Source of the DNA: Crossaster papposus
Taxonomy: Eukaryota; Echinodermata; Asteroidea; Velatida; Solasteridae
Assembly: GCA_037893245.1 (NCBI GenBank)
Contig: JBAIAA010000543.1
Location: 1,396,934 to 1,460,933 of the forward strand
DNA length: 64,000 bases
Direction of reading: 5' to 3'
The notes beneath the pieces are model-generated. The model searched no databases. It saw only the letters and a program-made list of their open reading frames with translations, and was not told where the DNA came from. A program made the translations under genes and the position numbers. How positions within the stretch are numbered: position 1 is the first letter of the stretch; each line of letters opens with the position of its first letter. Positions 12,573 through 26,451 of the stretch are shown piece after piece.

Positions 12573-13800
12573 TTAAATATGTAAAGGGAAAGAAGTGTGC
12601 ATAAGAAATATGTAAAGGGAAAGAAGTGTGCATAAGAAATATGTAAAGGGAAAGAAGTGTGCATAAGAAATATGTAAAGGGAAAGAAGTGTGCATAAGAA
12701 ATATGTAAAGGGAAAGAAGTGTGCATAAGAAATAAACACCTGATGTCGGAACAAGCCCTCGAGTTAAATATGTAAAGGGAAAGAAGTGTGCATAAGAAAT
12801 ATGTAAAGGGAAAGAAGTGTGCATAAGAAATATGTAAAGGGAAAGAAGTGTGCATAAGAAATATGTAAAGGGAAAGAAGTGTGCATAAGAAATATGTAAA
12901 GGGAAAGAAGTGTGCATAAGAAATATGTAAAGGGAAAGAAGTGTGCATAAGAAATATGTAAAGGGAAAGAAGTGTGCATAAGAAATATGTAAAGGGAAAG
13001 AAGTGTGCATAAGAAATAAACACCTGATGTCGGAACAAGCCCTCGAGTTAAATATGTAAAGGGAAAGAAGTGTGCATAAGAAATATGTAAAGGGAAAGAA
13101 GAGTGCATAAGAAATATGTAAAGGGAAAGAAGTGTGCATAAGAAATATGTAAAGGGAAAGAAGTGTGCATAAGAAATATGTAAAGGGAAAGAAGTGTGCA
13201 TAAGAAATATGTAAAGGGAAAGAAGTGTGCATAAGAAATATGTAAAGGGAAAGAAGTGTGCATAAGAAATATGTAAAGGGAAAGAAGTGTGCATAAGAAA
13301 TATGTAAAGGGAAAGAAGTGTGCATAAGAAATATGTAAAGGGAAAGAAGTGTGCATAAGAAATATGTAAAGGGAAAGAAGTGTGCATAAGAAATATGTAA
13401 AGGGAAAGAAGTGTGCATAAGAAATATGTAAAGGGAAAGAAGTGTGCATAAGAAATGAACACCTGATGTCGGAACAAGCCCTCGAGTTAAATATGTAAAG
13501 GGAAAGAAGTGTGCATAAGAAATATGTAAAGGGAAAGAAGTGTGCATAAGAAATATGTAAAGGGAAAGAAGTGTGCATAAGAAATATGTAAAGGGAAAGA
13601 AGTGTGCATAAGAAATAAACACCTGATGTCGGAACAAGCCCTCGAGTTAAATATGTAAAGGGAAAGAAGTGTGCATAAGAAATATGTAAAGGGAAAGAAG
13701 TGTGCATAAGAAATATGTAAAGGGAAAAAAGTGTGCATAAGAAATATGTAAAGGGAAAGAAGTGTGCATAAAAAATATGTACAGGGAAAGAAGTGTGCAT
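12573..13800 (+). repeat. 3,387-bp higher-order repeat, copy A2 (partial)
   Basis: The period continues from copy A1: GAAGAGTGCA at 13098 lies 3,387 bp after its counterpart in A1. The tract also matches 26452 onward at offset 13,879, including the A-rich TACAGGG unit near 13771 (27650 in the other copy). Homology ends a little beyond 13.8 kb, where a six-unit length difference appears. Confidence 0.82.
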
Positions 13801-16084
13801 AAGAAATATGTAAAGGGAAAGAAGTGTGCATAAGAAATATGTAAAGGGAAAGAAGTGTGCATAAGAAATATGTAAAGGGAAAGAAGTGTGCATAAGAAAT
13901 ATGTAAAGGGAAAGAAGTGTGCATAAGAAATATGTAAAGGGAAAGAAGTGTGCATAAGAAATATGTAAAGGGAAAGAAGTGTGCATAAGAAATATGTAAA
14001 GGGAAATAAGTGTGCATAAGAAATATGTAAAGGGAAAGAAGTGTGCATAAGAAATATGTAAAGGGAAAGAAGTGTGCATAAGAAATATGTAAAGGGAAAG
14101 AAGTGTGCATAAGAAATATGTAAAGGGAAAGAAGTGTGCATAAGAAATATGTAAAGGGAAAGAAGTGTGCATAAGAAATATGTAAAGGGAAAGAAGTGTG
14201 CATAAGAAATAAACACCTGATGTCGGAACAAGCCCTCGAGTTAAATATGTAAAGGGAAAGAAGTGTGCATAAGAAATATGTAAAGGGAAAGAAGTGTGCA
14301 TAAGAAATATGTAAAGGGAAAGAAGTGTGCATAAGAAATATGTAAAGGGAAAGAAGTGTGCATAAGAAATATGTAAAGGGAAAGAAGTGTGCATAAGAAA
14401 TATGTAAAGGGAAAGAAGTGTGCATAAGAAATATGTAAAGGGAAAGAAGTGTGCATAAGAAATATGTAAAGGGAAAGAAGTGTGCATAAGAAATATGTAA
14501 AGGGAAAGAAGTGTGCATAAGAAATAAACACCTGATGTCGGAACAAGCCCTCGAGTTAAATATGTAAAGGGAAAGAAGTGTGCATAAGAAATATGTAAAG
14601 GGAAAGAAGTGTGCATAAGAAATATATAAAGGGAAAGAAGTGTGCATAAGAAATATGTAAAGGGAAAGAAGTGTGCATAAGAAATATGTAAAGGGAAAGA
14701 AGTGTGCATAAGAAATATGTAAAGGGAAAGAAGTGTGCATAAGAAATATGTAAAGGGAAAGAAGTGTGCATACGAAATATGTAAAGGGAAAGAAGTGTGC
14801 ATAAGAAATATGTAAAGGGAAAGAAGTGTGCATAAGAAATATGTAAAGGGAAAGAAGTGTGCATAAGAAATATGTAAAGGGAAAGAATTGTGCATAAGAA
14901 ATATGTAAAGGGAAAGAAGTGTGCATAAGAAATATGTAAAGGGAAAGAAGTGTACATAAGAAATATGTAAAGGGAAAGAAGTGTGCATAAGAAATATGTA
15001 AAGGGAAAGAAGTGTGCATAAGAAATATGTAAAGGGAAAGAAGTGTGCATAAGAAATATGTAAAGGGAAAGAAGTGTGCATAAGAAATATGTAAAGGGAA
15101 AGAAGTGTGCATAAGAAATATGTAAAGGGAAAGAAGTGTGCATAAGAAATAAACACCTGATGTCGGAACAAGCCCTCGAGTTAAATATGTAAAGGGAAGA
15201 AGTGTGCATAAGAAATATGTAAAGGGAAAGAAGTGTGCATAAGAAATATGTAAAGGGAAAGAAGTGTGCATAAGAAATATGTAAAGGGAAAGAAGTGTGC
15301 ATAAGAAATATGTAAAGGGAAAGAAGTGTGCATAAGAAATATGTAAAGGGAAAGAAGTGTGCATAAGAAATATGTAAAGGGAAAGAAGTGTGCATCAGAA
15401 ATATGTGAAGGGAAAGAAGTGTGCATAAGAAATATGTAAAGGGAAAGAAGTGTGCATAAGAAATATGTAAAGGGAAAGAAGTGTGCATAAGAAATATGTA
15501 AAGGGAAAGAAGTGTGCATAAGAAATATGTAAAGGGAAAGAAGTGTGCATAAGAAATATGTAAAGGGAAAGAAGTGTGCATAAGAAATATGTAAAGGGAA
15601 AGAAGTGTGCATAAGAAATATGTAAAGGGAAAGAAGTGTGCATAAGAAATATGTAAAGGGAAAGAAGTGTGCATAAGAAATATGTAAAGGGAAAGAAGTG
15701 TGCATAAGAAATAAACACCTGATGTCGGAACAAGCCCTCGAGTTAAATATGTAAAGGGAAAGAAGTGTGCATAAGAAATATGTAAAGGGAAAGAAGTGTG
15801 CATAAGAAATATGTAAAGGGAAAGAAGTGTGCATAAGAAATATGTAAAGGGAAAGAAGTGTGCATAAGAAATATGTAAAGGGAAAGAAGTGTGCATAAGA
15901 AATATGTAAAGGGAAAGAAGTGTGCATAAGAAATATGTAAAGGGAAAGAAGTGTGCATAAGAAATATGTAAAGGGAAAGAAGTGTGCATAAGAAATATGT
16001 AAAGGGAAAGAAGTGTGCATAAGAAATATGTAAAGGGAAAGAAGTGTGCATAAGAAATAAACACCTGATGTCGGAACAAGCCCT

Positions 16085-16765
16085 CTAGTTAAATATGTAA
16101 AGGGAAAGAAGTGTGCATAAGAAATAAACACCTGATGTCGGAACAAGCCCTCCAGTTAAATATGTAAAGGGAAAGAAGTGTGCATAAGAAATATGTAAAG
16201 GGAAAGAAGTGTGCATAAGAAATATGTAAAGGGAAAGAAGTGTGCATAAGAAATATGTAAAGGGAAAGAAGTGTGCATAAGAAATAAACACCTGATGTCG
16301 GAACAAGCCCTCTAGTTAAATATGTAAAGGGAAAGAAGTGTGCATAAGAAATAAACACCTGATGTCGGAACAAGCCCTCGAGTTAAATATGTAAAGGGAT
16401 TGAAGTGTGCATAAGAAATATGTAAAGGGAAAGAAGTGTGCATAAGAAATATGTAAAGGGAAAGAAGTGTGCATAAGAAATATGTAAAGGGAAAGAAGTG
16501 TGCATAAGAAATAAACACCTGATGTCGGAACAAGCCCTCTAGTTAAATATGTAAAGGGAAAGAAGTGTGCATAAGAAATAAACACCTGATGTCGGAACAA
16601 GCCCTCGAGTTAAATATGTAAAGGAAAAAAAGTGTGCATAAGAAATATGTAAAGGGAAAGAAGTGTGCATAAGAAATATGTAAAGGGAAAGAAGTGTGCA
16701 TAAAAAATATGTAAAGGGAAAGAAGTGTGCATAAGAAATAAACACCTGATGTCGGAACAAGCCCT
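16085..16765 (+). repeat. 227-bp higher-order repeat, three tandem units, mosaic copy
   Basis: Units begin at 16085, 16312 and 16539. The first part matches 8289-8735 at offset 7,796, including CTCCAG at 16148. The later part matches 6513 onward at offset 10,026, including the A-rich unit near 16620 that matches the one near 6598. The block is therefore a mosaic of two older copies that are themselves 2,230 bp apart. Confidence 0.82.
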
Positions 16766-17058
16766 CTAGTTAAATATGTAAAGGGAAAGAAGTGTGCATA
16801 AGAAATAAACACCTGATGTCGGAACAAGCCCTCGAGTTAAATATGTAAAGGGATTGAAGTGTGCATAAGAAATATGTAAAGGGAAAGAAGTGTGCATAAG
16901 AAATATGTAAAGGGAAAGAAGTGTGCATAAGAAATATGTAAAGGGAAAGAAGTGTGCATAACAAATATGTAAAGGGAAAGAAGTGTGCATAAGAAATATG
17001 TAAAGGGAAAGAAGTGTGCATAAGAAATAAACACCTGATGTCGGAACAAGCCCTCGAG

Positions 17059-18809
17059 TTAAATATGTAAAGGGAAAGAAGTGTGCATAAGAAATATGTA
17101 AAGGGAAAGAAGTGTGCATAAGAAATATATAAAGGGAAAGAAGTGTGCATAAGAAATATGTAAAGGGAAAGAAGTGTGCATAAGAAATATGTAAAGGGAA
17201 AGAAGTGTGCATAAGAAATATGTAAAGGGAAAGAAGTGTGCATAAGAAATATGTAAAGGGAAAGAAGTGTGCATAAGAAATATGTAAAGGGAAAGAAGTG
17301 TGCATAAGAAATATGTAAAGGGAAAGAAGTGTGCATAAGAAATATGTAAAGGGAAAGAAGTGTGCATAAGAAATATGTAAAGGGAAAGAAGTGTGCATAA
17401 GAAATATGTAAAGGGAAAGAAGTGTGCATAAGAAATATGTAAAGGGAAAGAAGTGTGCATAAGAAATATGTAAAGGGAAAGAAGTGTGCATAAGAAATAT
17501 GTAAAGGGAAAGAAGTGTGCATAAGAAATATGTAAAGGGAAAGAAGTGTGCATAAGAAATATGTAAAGGGAAAGAAGTGTGCATAAGAAATATGTAAAGG
17601 GAAAGAAGTGTGCATAAGAAATATGTAAAGGGAAAGAAGTGTGCATAAGAAATAAACACCTGATGTCGGAACAAGCCCTCGAGTTAAATATGTAAAGGGA
17701 AAGAAGTGTGCATAAGAAATATGTAAAGGGAAAGAAGTGTGCATAAGAAATATGTAAAGGGAAAGAAGTGTGCATAAGAAATATGTAAAGGGAAAGAAGT
17801 GTGCATAAGAAATATGTAAAGGGAAAGAAGTGTGCATAAGAAATATGTAAAGGGAAAGAAGTGTGCATAAGAAATATGTAAAGGGAAAGAAGTGTGCATC
17901 AGAAATATGTGAAGGGAAAGAAGTGTGCATAAGAAATATGTAAAGGGAAAGAAGTGTGCATAAGAAATATGTAAAGGGAAAGAAGTGTGCATAAGAAATA
18001 TGTAAAGGGAAAGAAGTGTGCATAAGAAATATGTAAAGGGAAAGAAGTGTGCATAAGAAATATGTAAAGGGAAAGAAGTGTGCATAAGAAATATGTAAAG
18101 GGAAAGAAGTGTGCATAAGAAATATGTAAAGGGAAAGAAGTGTGCATAAGAAATATGTAAAGGGAAAAAAGTGTGCATAAGAAATATGTAAAGGGAAAGA
18201 AGTGTGCATAAGAAATATGTAAAGGGAAAGAAGTGTGCATAAGAAATATGTAAAGGGAAAGAAGTGTGCATAAGAAATATGTAAAGGGAAAGAAGTGTGC
18301 ATAAGAAATATGTAAAGGGAAAGAAGTGTGCATAAGAAATATGTAAAGGGAAAGAAGTGTGCATAAGAAATATGTAAAGGGAAAGAAGTGTGCATAAGAA
18401 ATATGTAAAGGGAAAGAAGTGTGCATAAGAAATATGTAAAGGGAAAGAAGTGTGCATAAGAAATATGTAAAGGGAAAGAAGTGTGCATAAGAAATAAACA
18501 CCTGATGTCGGAACAAGCCCTCGAGTTAAATATGTAAAGGGAAAGAAGTGTGCATAAGAAATATGTAAAGGGAAAGAAGTGTGCATAAGAAATATGTAAA
18601 GGGAAAGAAGTGTGCATAAGAAATATGTAAAGGGAAAGAAGTGTGCATAAGAAATATGTAAAGGGAAAGAAGTGTGCATAAGAAATATGTAAAGGGAAAG
18701 AAGTGTGCATAAGAAATATGTAAAGGGAAAGAAGTGTGCATAAGAAATATGTAAAGGGAAAGAAGTGTGCATAAGAAATAAACACCTGATGTCGGAACAA
18801 GCCCTCGAG
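17059..18809 (+). repeat. 1,751-bp higher-order repeat, copy 1
   Basis: This is a tandem duplication with the next block at a constant offset of 1,751 bp. Shared private variants are an ATATAAAGGG unit (about 17126 and 18877), CATCAGAAATATGTGAAGGG (GAAGGG at 17911 and 19662), and an AGGGAAAAAA unit (18161 and 19912). Modules are sparse here, with long runs of plain core units. Confidence 0.88.
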
Positions 18810-20174
18810 TTAAATATGTAAAGGGAAAGAAGTGTGCATAAGAAATATGTAAAGGGAAAGAAGTGTGCATAAGAAATATATAAAGGGAAAGAAGTGTGCA
18901 TAAGAAATATGTAAAGGGAAAGAAGTGTGCATAAGAAATATGTAAAGGGAAAGAAGTGTGCATAAGAAATATGTAAAGGGAAAGAAGTGTGCATAAGAAA
19001 TATGTAAAGGGAAAGAAGTGTGCATAAGAAATATGTAAAGGGAAAGAAGTGTGCATAAGAAATATGTAAAGGGAAAGAAGTGTGCATAAGAAATATGTAA
19101 AGGGAAAGAAGTGTGCATAAGAAATATGTAAAGGGAAAGAATTGTGCATAAGAAATATGTAAAGGGAAAGAAGTGTGCATAAGAAATATGTAAAGGGAAA
19201 GAAGTGTGCATAAGAAATATGTAAAGGGAAAGAAGTGTGCATAAGAAATATGTAAAGGGAAAGAAGTGTGCATAAGAAATATGTAAAGGGAAAGAAGTGT
19301 GCATAAGAAATATGTAAAGGGAAAGAAGTGTGCATAAGAAATATGTAAAGGGAAAGAAGTGTGCATAAGAAATATGTAAAGGGAAAGAAGTGTGCATAAG
19401 AAATAAACACCTGATGTCGGAACAAGCCCTCGAGTTAAATATGTAAAGGGAAAGAAGTGTGCATAAGAAATATGTAAAGGGAAAGAAGTGTGCATAAGAA
19501 ATATGTAAAGGGAAAGAAGTGTGCATAAGAAATATGTAAAGGGAAAGAAGTGTGCATAAGAAATATGTAAAGGGAAAGAAGTGTGCATAAGAAATATGTA
19601 AAGGGAAAGAAGTGTGCATAAGAAATATGTAAAGGGAAAGAAGTGTGCATCAGAAATATGTGAAGGGAAAGAAGTGTGCATAAGAAATATGTAAAGGGAA
19701 AGAAGTGTGCATAAGAAATATGTAAAGGGAAAGAAGTGTGCATAAGAAATATGTAAAGGGAAAGAAGTGTGCATAAGAAATATGTAAAGGGAAAGAAGTG
19801 TGCATAAGAAATATGTAAAGGGAAAGAAGTGTGCATAAGAAATATGTAAAGGGAAAGAAGTGTGCATAAGAAATATGTAAAGGGAAAGAAGTGTGCATAA
19901 GAAATATGTAAAGGGAAAAAAGTGTGCATAAGAAATATGTAAAGGGAAAGAAGTGTGCATAAGAAATATGTAAAGGGAAAGAAGTGTGCATAAGAAATAT
20001 GTAAAGGGAAAGAAGTGTGCATAAGAAATATGTAAAGGGAAAGAAGTGTGCATAAGAAATATGTAAAGGGAAAGAAGTGTGCATAAGAAATATGTAAAGG
20101 GAAAGAAGTGTGCATAAGAAATATGTAAAGGGAAAGAAGTGTGCATAAGAAATAAACACCTGATGTCGGAACAA
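18810..20174 (+). repeat. 1,751-bp higher-order repeat, copy 2 (partial)
   Basis: This is the second tandem copy of the 1,751-bp unit, matched by the three markers listed for copy 1. It is cut short near 20.2-20.4 kb, where the next block of the 3,387-bp family begins, suggesting a recombination boundary there. Confidence 0.85.
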
Positions 20175-20439
20175 GCCCTCGAGTTAAATATGTAAAGGGA
20201 AAGAAGTGTGCATAAGAAATATGTAAAGGGAAAGAAGTGTGCATAAGAAATATGTAAAGGGAAAGAAGTGTGCATAAGAAATATGTAAAGGGAAAGAAGT
20301 GTGCATAAGAAATATGTAAAGGGAAAGAAGTGTGCATAAGAAATATGTAAAGGGAAAGAAGTGTGCATAAGAAATATGTAAAGGGAAAGAAGTGTGCATA
20401 AGAAATATGTAAAGGGAAAGAAGTGTGCATAAGAAATAA

Positions 20440-23064
20440 ACACCTGATGTCGGAACAAGCCCTCGAGTTAAATATGTAAAGGGAAAGAAGTGTGCATAAG
20501 AAATATGTAAAGGGAAAGAAGTGTGCATAAGAAATATGTAAAGGGAAAGAAGTGTGCATAAGAAATATGTAAAGGGAAAGAAGTGTGCATAAGAAATATG
20601 TAAAGGGAAAGAAGTGTGCATAAGAAATAAACACCTGATGTCGGAACAAGCCCTCTAGTTAAATATGTAAAGGGAAAGAAGTGTGCATAAGAAATATGTA
20701 AAGGGAAAGAAGTGTGCATAAGAAATAAACACCTGATGTCGGAACAAGCCCTCGAGTTAAATATGTAAAGGGAAAGAAGTGTGCATAAGAAATATGTAAA
20801 GGGAAAGAAGTGTGCATAAGAAATATGTAAAGGGAAAGAAGTGTGCATAAGAAATATGTAAAGGGAAAGAAGTGTGCATAATAAATATGTAAAGGGAAAG
20901 AAGTGTGCATAAGAAATATGTAAAGGGAAAGAAGTGTGCATAAGAAATATGTAAAGGGAAAGAAGTGTGCATAAGAAATATGTAAAGGGAAAGAAGTGTG
21001 CATAAGAAATATGTAAAGGGAAAGAAGTGTGCATAAGAAATATGTAAAGGGAAAGAAGTGTGCATAAGAAATATGTAAAGGGAAAGAAGTGTGCATAAGA
21101 AATATGTAAAGGGAAAGAAGTGTGCATAAGAAATATGTAAAGGGAAAGAAGTGTGCATAAGAAATAAACACCTGATGTCGGAACAAGCCCTCGAGTTAAA
21201 TATGTAAAGGGAAAGAAGTGTGCATAAGAAATATGTAAAGGGAAAGAAGTGTGCATAAGAAATATGTAAAGGGAAAGAAGTGTGCATAAGAAATAAACAC
21301 CTGATGTCGGAACAAGCCCTCGAGTTAAATATGTAAAGGGAAAGAAGTGTGCATAAGAAATATGTAAAGGGAAAGAAGTGTGCATAAGAAATATGTAAAG
21401 GGAAAGAAGTGTGCATAAGAAATATGTAAAGGGAAAGAAGTGTGCATAAGAAATAAACACCTGATGTCGGAACAAGCCCTCGAGTTAAATATGTAAAGGG
21501 AAAGAAGTATGCATAAGAAATATGTAAAGGGAAAGAAGTGTGCATAAGAAATATGTAAAGGGAAAGAAGTGTGCATAAGAAATATGTAAAGGGAAAGAAG
21601 TGTGCATAAGAAATATGTAAAGGGAAAGAAGTGTGCATAAGAAATATGTAAAGGGAAAGAAGTGTGCATAAGAAATATGTAAAGGGAAAGAAGTGTGCAT
21701 AAGAAATATGTAAAGGGAAAGAAGTGTGCATAAGAAATAAACACCTGATGTCGGAACAAGCCCTCGAGTTAAATATGTAAAGGGAAAGAAGTGTGCATAA
21801 GAAATATGTAAAGGGAAAGAAGTGTGCATAAGAAATATGTAAAGGGAAAGAAGTGTGCATAAGAAATATGTAAAGGGAAAGAAGTGTGCATAAGAAATAT
21901 GTAAAGGGAAAGAAGTGTGCATAAGAAATATGTAAAGGGAAAGAAGTGTGCATAAGAAATATGTAAAGGGAAAGAAGTGTGCATAAGAAATATGTAAAGG
22001 GAAAGAAGTGTGCATAAGAAATATGTAAAGGGAAAGAAGTGTGCATAAGAAATATGTAAAGGGAAAGAAGTGTGCATAAGAAATAAACACCTGATGTCGG
22101 AACAAGCCCTCGAGTTAAATATGTAAAGGGAAAGAAGTGTGCATAAGAAATATGTAAAGGGAAAGAAGTGTGCATAATAAATAAACACCTGATGTCGGAA
22201 CAAGCCCTCGAGTTAAATATGTAAAGGGAAAGAAGTGTGCATAAGAAATATGTAAAGGGAAAGAAGTGTGCATAAGAAATATGTAAAGGGAAAGAAGTGT
22301 GCATAAGAAATAAACACCTGATGTCGGAACAAGCCCTCGAGTTAAATATGTAAAGGGAAAGAAGTATGCATAAGTAATATGTAAAGGGAAATAAGTGTGC
22401 ATAAGAAATATGTAAAGGGAAAGAAGTGTGCATAAGAAATATGTAAAGGGAAAGAAGTGTGCATAAGAAATATGTAAAGGGAAAGAAGTGTGCATAAGAA
22501 ATAAACACCTGATGTCGGAACAAGCCCTCGAGTTAAATATGTAAAGGGAAAGAAGTGTGCATAAGAAATATGTAAAGGGAAAGAAGTGTGCATAAGAAAT
22601 ATGTAAAGGGAAAGAAGTGTGCATAAGAAATATGTAAAGGGAAAGAAGTGTGCATAAGAAATATGTAAAGGGAAAGAAGTGTGCATAAGAAATATGTAAA
22701 GGGAAAGAAGTGTGCATAAGAAATATGTAAAGGGAAAGAAGTGTGCATAAGAAATATGTAAAGGGAAAGAAGTGTGCATAAGAAATATGTAAAGGGAAAG
22801 AAGTGTGCATAAGAAATATGTAAAGGGAAAGAAGTGTGCATAAGAAATATGTAAAGGGAAAGAAGTGTGCATAAGAAATATGTAAAGGGAAAGAAGTGTG
22901 CATAAGAAATATGTAAAGGGAAAGAAGTGTGCATAAGAAATATGTAAAGGGAAAGAAGTGTGCATAAGAAATATGTAAAGGGAAAGAAGTGTGCATAAGA
23001 AATATGTAAAGGGAAAGAAGTGTGCATACGAAATAAACACCTGATGTCGGAACAAGCCCTCGAG
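20440..23064 (+). repeat. 3,387-bp higher-order repeat, copy B1 (left-truncated)
   Basis: It matches 9948-12572 at offset 10,492 and 23827-26451 at offset 3,387. Markers are CATAATAAAT at 22173 and the AAGTAAT unit near 22372. The left boundary is approximate: the module interval 20184-20468 is 284 bp, whereas the corresponding intervals in the other copies are 315 bp, a difference of one core unit. Confidence 0.86.
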
Positions 23065-26000
23065 TTAAATATGTAAAGGGAAAGAAGTGTGCATAAGAAA
23101 TATGTAAAGGGAAAGAAGTGTGCATAAGAAATATGTAAAGGGAAAGAAGTGTGCATAAGAAATATGTAAAGGGAAAGAAGTGTGCATAAGAAATATGTAA
23201 AGGGAAAGAAGTGTGCATAAGAAATAAACACCTGATGTCGGAACAAGCCCTCGAGTTAAATATGTAAAGGGAAAGAAGTGTGCATAAGAAATATGTAAAG
23301 GGAAAGAAGTGTGCATAAGAAATATGTAAAGGGAAAGAAGTGTGCATAAGAAATATGTAAAGGGAAAGAAGTGTGCATAAGAAATATGTAAAGGGAAAGA
23401 AGTGTGCATAAGAAATATGTAAAGGGAAAGAAGTGTGCATAAGAAATATGTAAAGGGAAAGAAGTGTGCATAAGAAATATGTAAAGGGAAAGAAGTGTGC
23501 ATAAGAAATAAACACCTGATGTCGGAACAAGCCCTCGAGTTAAATATGTAAAGGGAAAGAAGTGTGCATAAGAAATATGTAAAGGGAAAGAAGAGTGCAT
23601 AAGAAATATGTAAAGGGAAAGAAGTGTGCATAAGAAATATGTAAAGGGAAAGAAGTGTGCATAAGAAATATGTAAAGGGAAAGAAGTGTGCATAAGAAAT
23701 ATTTAAAGGGAAAGAAGTGTGCATAAGAAATATGTAAAGGGAAAGAAGTGTGCATAAGAAATATGTAAAGGGAAAGAAGTGTGCATAAGAAATATGTAAA
23801 GGGAAAGAAGTGTGCATAAGAAATAAACACCTGATGTCGGAACAAGCCCTCGAGTTAAATATGTAAAGGGAAAGAAGTGTGCATAAGAAATATGTAAAGG
23901 GAAAGAAGTGTGCATAAGAAATATGTAAAGGGAAAGAAGTGTGCATAAGAAATATGTAAAGGGAAAGAAGTGTGCATAAGAAATATGTAAAGGGAAAGAA
24001 GTGTGCATAAGAAATAAACACCTGATGTCGGAACAAGCCCTCTAGTTAAATATGTAAAGGGAAAGAAGTGTGCATAAGAAATATGTAAAGGGAAAGAAGT
24101 GTGCATAAGAAATAAACACCTGATGTCGGAACAAGCCCTCGAGTTAAATATGTAAAGGGAAAGAAGTGTGCATAAGAAATATGTAAAGGGAAAGAAGTGT
24201 GCATAAGAAATATGTAAAGGGAAAGAAGTGTGCATAAGAAATATGTAAAGGGAAAGAAGTGTGCATAAGAAATATGTAAAGGGAAAGAAGTGTGCATAAG
24301 AAATATGTAAAGGGAAAGAAGTGTGCATAAGAAATATGTAAAGGGAAAGAAGTGTGCATAAGAAATATGTAAAGGGAAAGAAGTGTGCATAAGAAATATG
24401 TAAAGGGAAAGAAGTGTGCATAAGAAATATGTAAAGGGAAAGAAGTGTGCATAAGAAATATGTAAAGGGAAAGAAGTGTGCATAAGAAATATGTAAAGGG
24501 AAAGAAGTGTGCATAAGAAATATGTAAAGGGAAAGAAGTGTGCATAAGAAATAAACACCTGATGTCGGAACAAGCCCTCGAGTTAAATATGTAAAGGGAA
24601 AGAAGTGTGCATAAGAAATATGTAAAGGGAAAGAAGTGTGCATAAGAAATATGTAAAGGGAAAGAAGTGTGCATAAGAAATAAACACCTGATGTCGGAAC
24701 AAGCCCTCGAGTTAAATATGTAAAGGGAAAGAAGTGTGCATAAGAAATATGTAAAGGGAAAGAAGTGTGCATAAGAAATATGTAAAGGGAAAGAAGTGTG
24801 CATAAGAAATATGTAAAGGGAAAGAAGTGTGCATAAGAAATAAACACCTGATGTCGGAACAAGCCCTCGAGTTAAATATGTAAAGGGAAAGAAGTATGCA
24901 TAAGAAATATGTAAAGGGAAAGAAGTGTGCATAAGAAATATGTAAAGGGAAAGAAGTGTGCATAAGAAATATGTAAAGGGAAAGAAGTGTGCATAAGAAA
25001 TATGTAAAGGGAAAGAAGTGTGCATAAGAAATATGTAAAGGGAAAGAAGTGTGCATAAGAAATATGTAAAGGGAAAGAAGTGTGCATAAAAAATATGTAA
25101 AGGGAAAGAAGTGTGCATAAGAAATAAACACCTGATGTCGGAACAAGCCCTCGAGTTAAATATGTAAAGGGAAAGAAGTGTGCATAAGAAATATGTAAAG
25201 GGAAAGAAGTGTGCATAAGAAATATGTAAAGGGAAAGAAGTGTGCATAAGAAATATGTAAAGGGAAAGAAGTGTGCATAAGAAATATGTAAAGGGAAAGA
25301 AGTGTGCATAAGAAATATGTAAAGGGAAAGAAGTGTGCATAAGAAATATGTAAAGGGAAAGAAGTGTGCATAAGAAATATGTAAAGGGAAAGAAGTGTGC
25401 ATAAGAAATATGTAAAGGGAAAGAAGTGTGCATAAGAAATATGTAAAGGGAAAGAAGTGTGCATAAGAAATAAACACCTGATGTCGGAACAAGCCCTCGA
25501 GTTAAATATGTAAAGGGAAAGAAGTGTGCATAAGAAATATGTAAAGGGAAAGAAGTGTGCATAATAAATAAACACCTGATGTCGGAACAAGCCCTCGAGT
25601 TAAATATGTAAAGGGAAAGAAGTGTGCATAAGAAATATGTAAAGGGAAAGAAGTGTGCATAAGAAATATGTAAAGGGAAAGAAGTGTGCATAAGAAATAA
25701 ACACCTGATGTCGGAACAAGCCCTCGAGTTAAATATGTAAAGGGAAAGAAGTATGCATAAGTAATATGTAAAGGGAAATAAGTGTGCATAAGAAATATGT
25801 AAAGGGAAAGAAGTGTGCATAAGAAATATGTAAAGGGAAAGAAGTGTGCATAAGAAATATGTAAAGGGAAAGAAGTGTGCATAAGAAATAAACACCTGAT
25901 GTCGGAACAAGCCCTCGAGTTAAATATGTAAAGGGAAAGAAGTGTGCATAAGAAATATGTAAAGGGAAAGAAGTGTGCATAAGAAATATGTAAAGGGAAA

Positions 26001-26451
26001 GAAGTGTGCATAAGAAATATGTAAAGGGAAAGAAGTGTGCATAAGAAATATGTAAAGGGAAAGAAGTGTGCATAAGAAATATGTAAAGGGAAAGAAGTGT
26101 GCATAAGAAATATGTAAAGGGAAAGAAGTGTGCATAAGAAATATGTAAAGGGAAAGAAGTGTGCATAAGAAATATGTAAAGGGAAAGAAGTGTGCATAAG
26201 AAATATGTAAAGGGAAAGAAGTGTGCATAAGAAATATGTAAAGGGAAAGAAGTGTGCATAAGAAATATGTAAAGGGAAAGAAGTGTGCATAAGAAATATG
26301 TAAAGGGAAAGAAGTGTGCATAAGAAATATGTAAAGGGAAAGAAGTGTGCATAAGAAATATGTAAAGGGAAAGAAGTGTGCATAAGAAATATGTAAAGGG
26401 AAAGAAGTGTGCATACGAAATAAACACCTGATGTCGGAACAAGCCCTCGAG
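23065..26451 (+). repeat. 3,387-bp higher-order repeat, copy B2
   Basis: This is a full period. Markers are GAAGAG at 23590, CATAATAAAT at 25560 and AAGTAAT at about 25759, each 3,387 bp from its counterpart in B1 or B3. Comparison with A1 shows only scattered single-base differences, so the A and B sets are recent duplicates or strongly homogenised. Confidence 0.88.
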
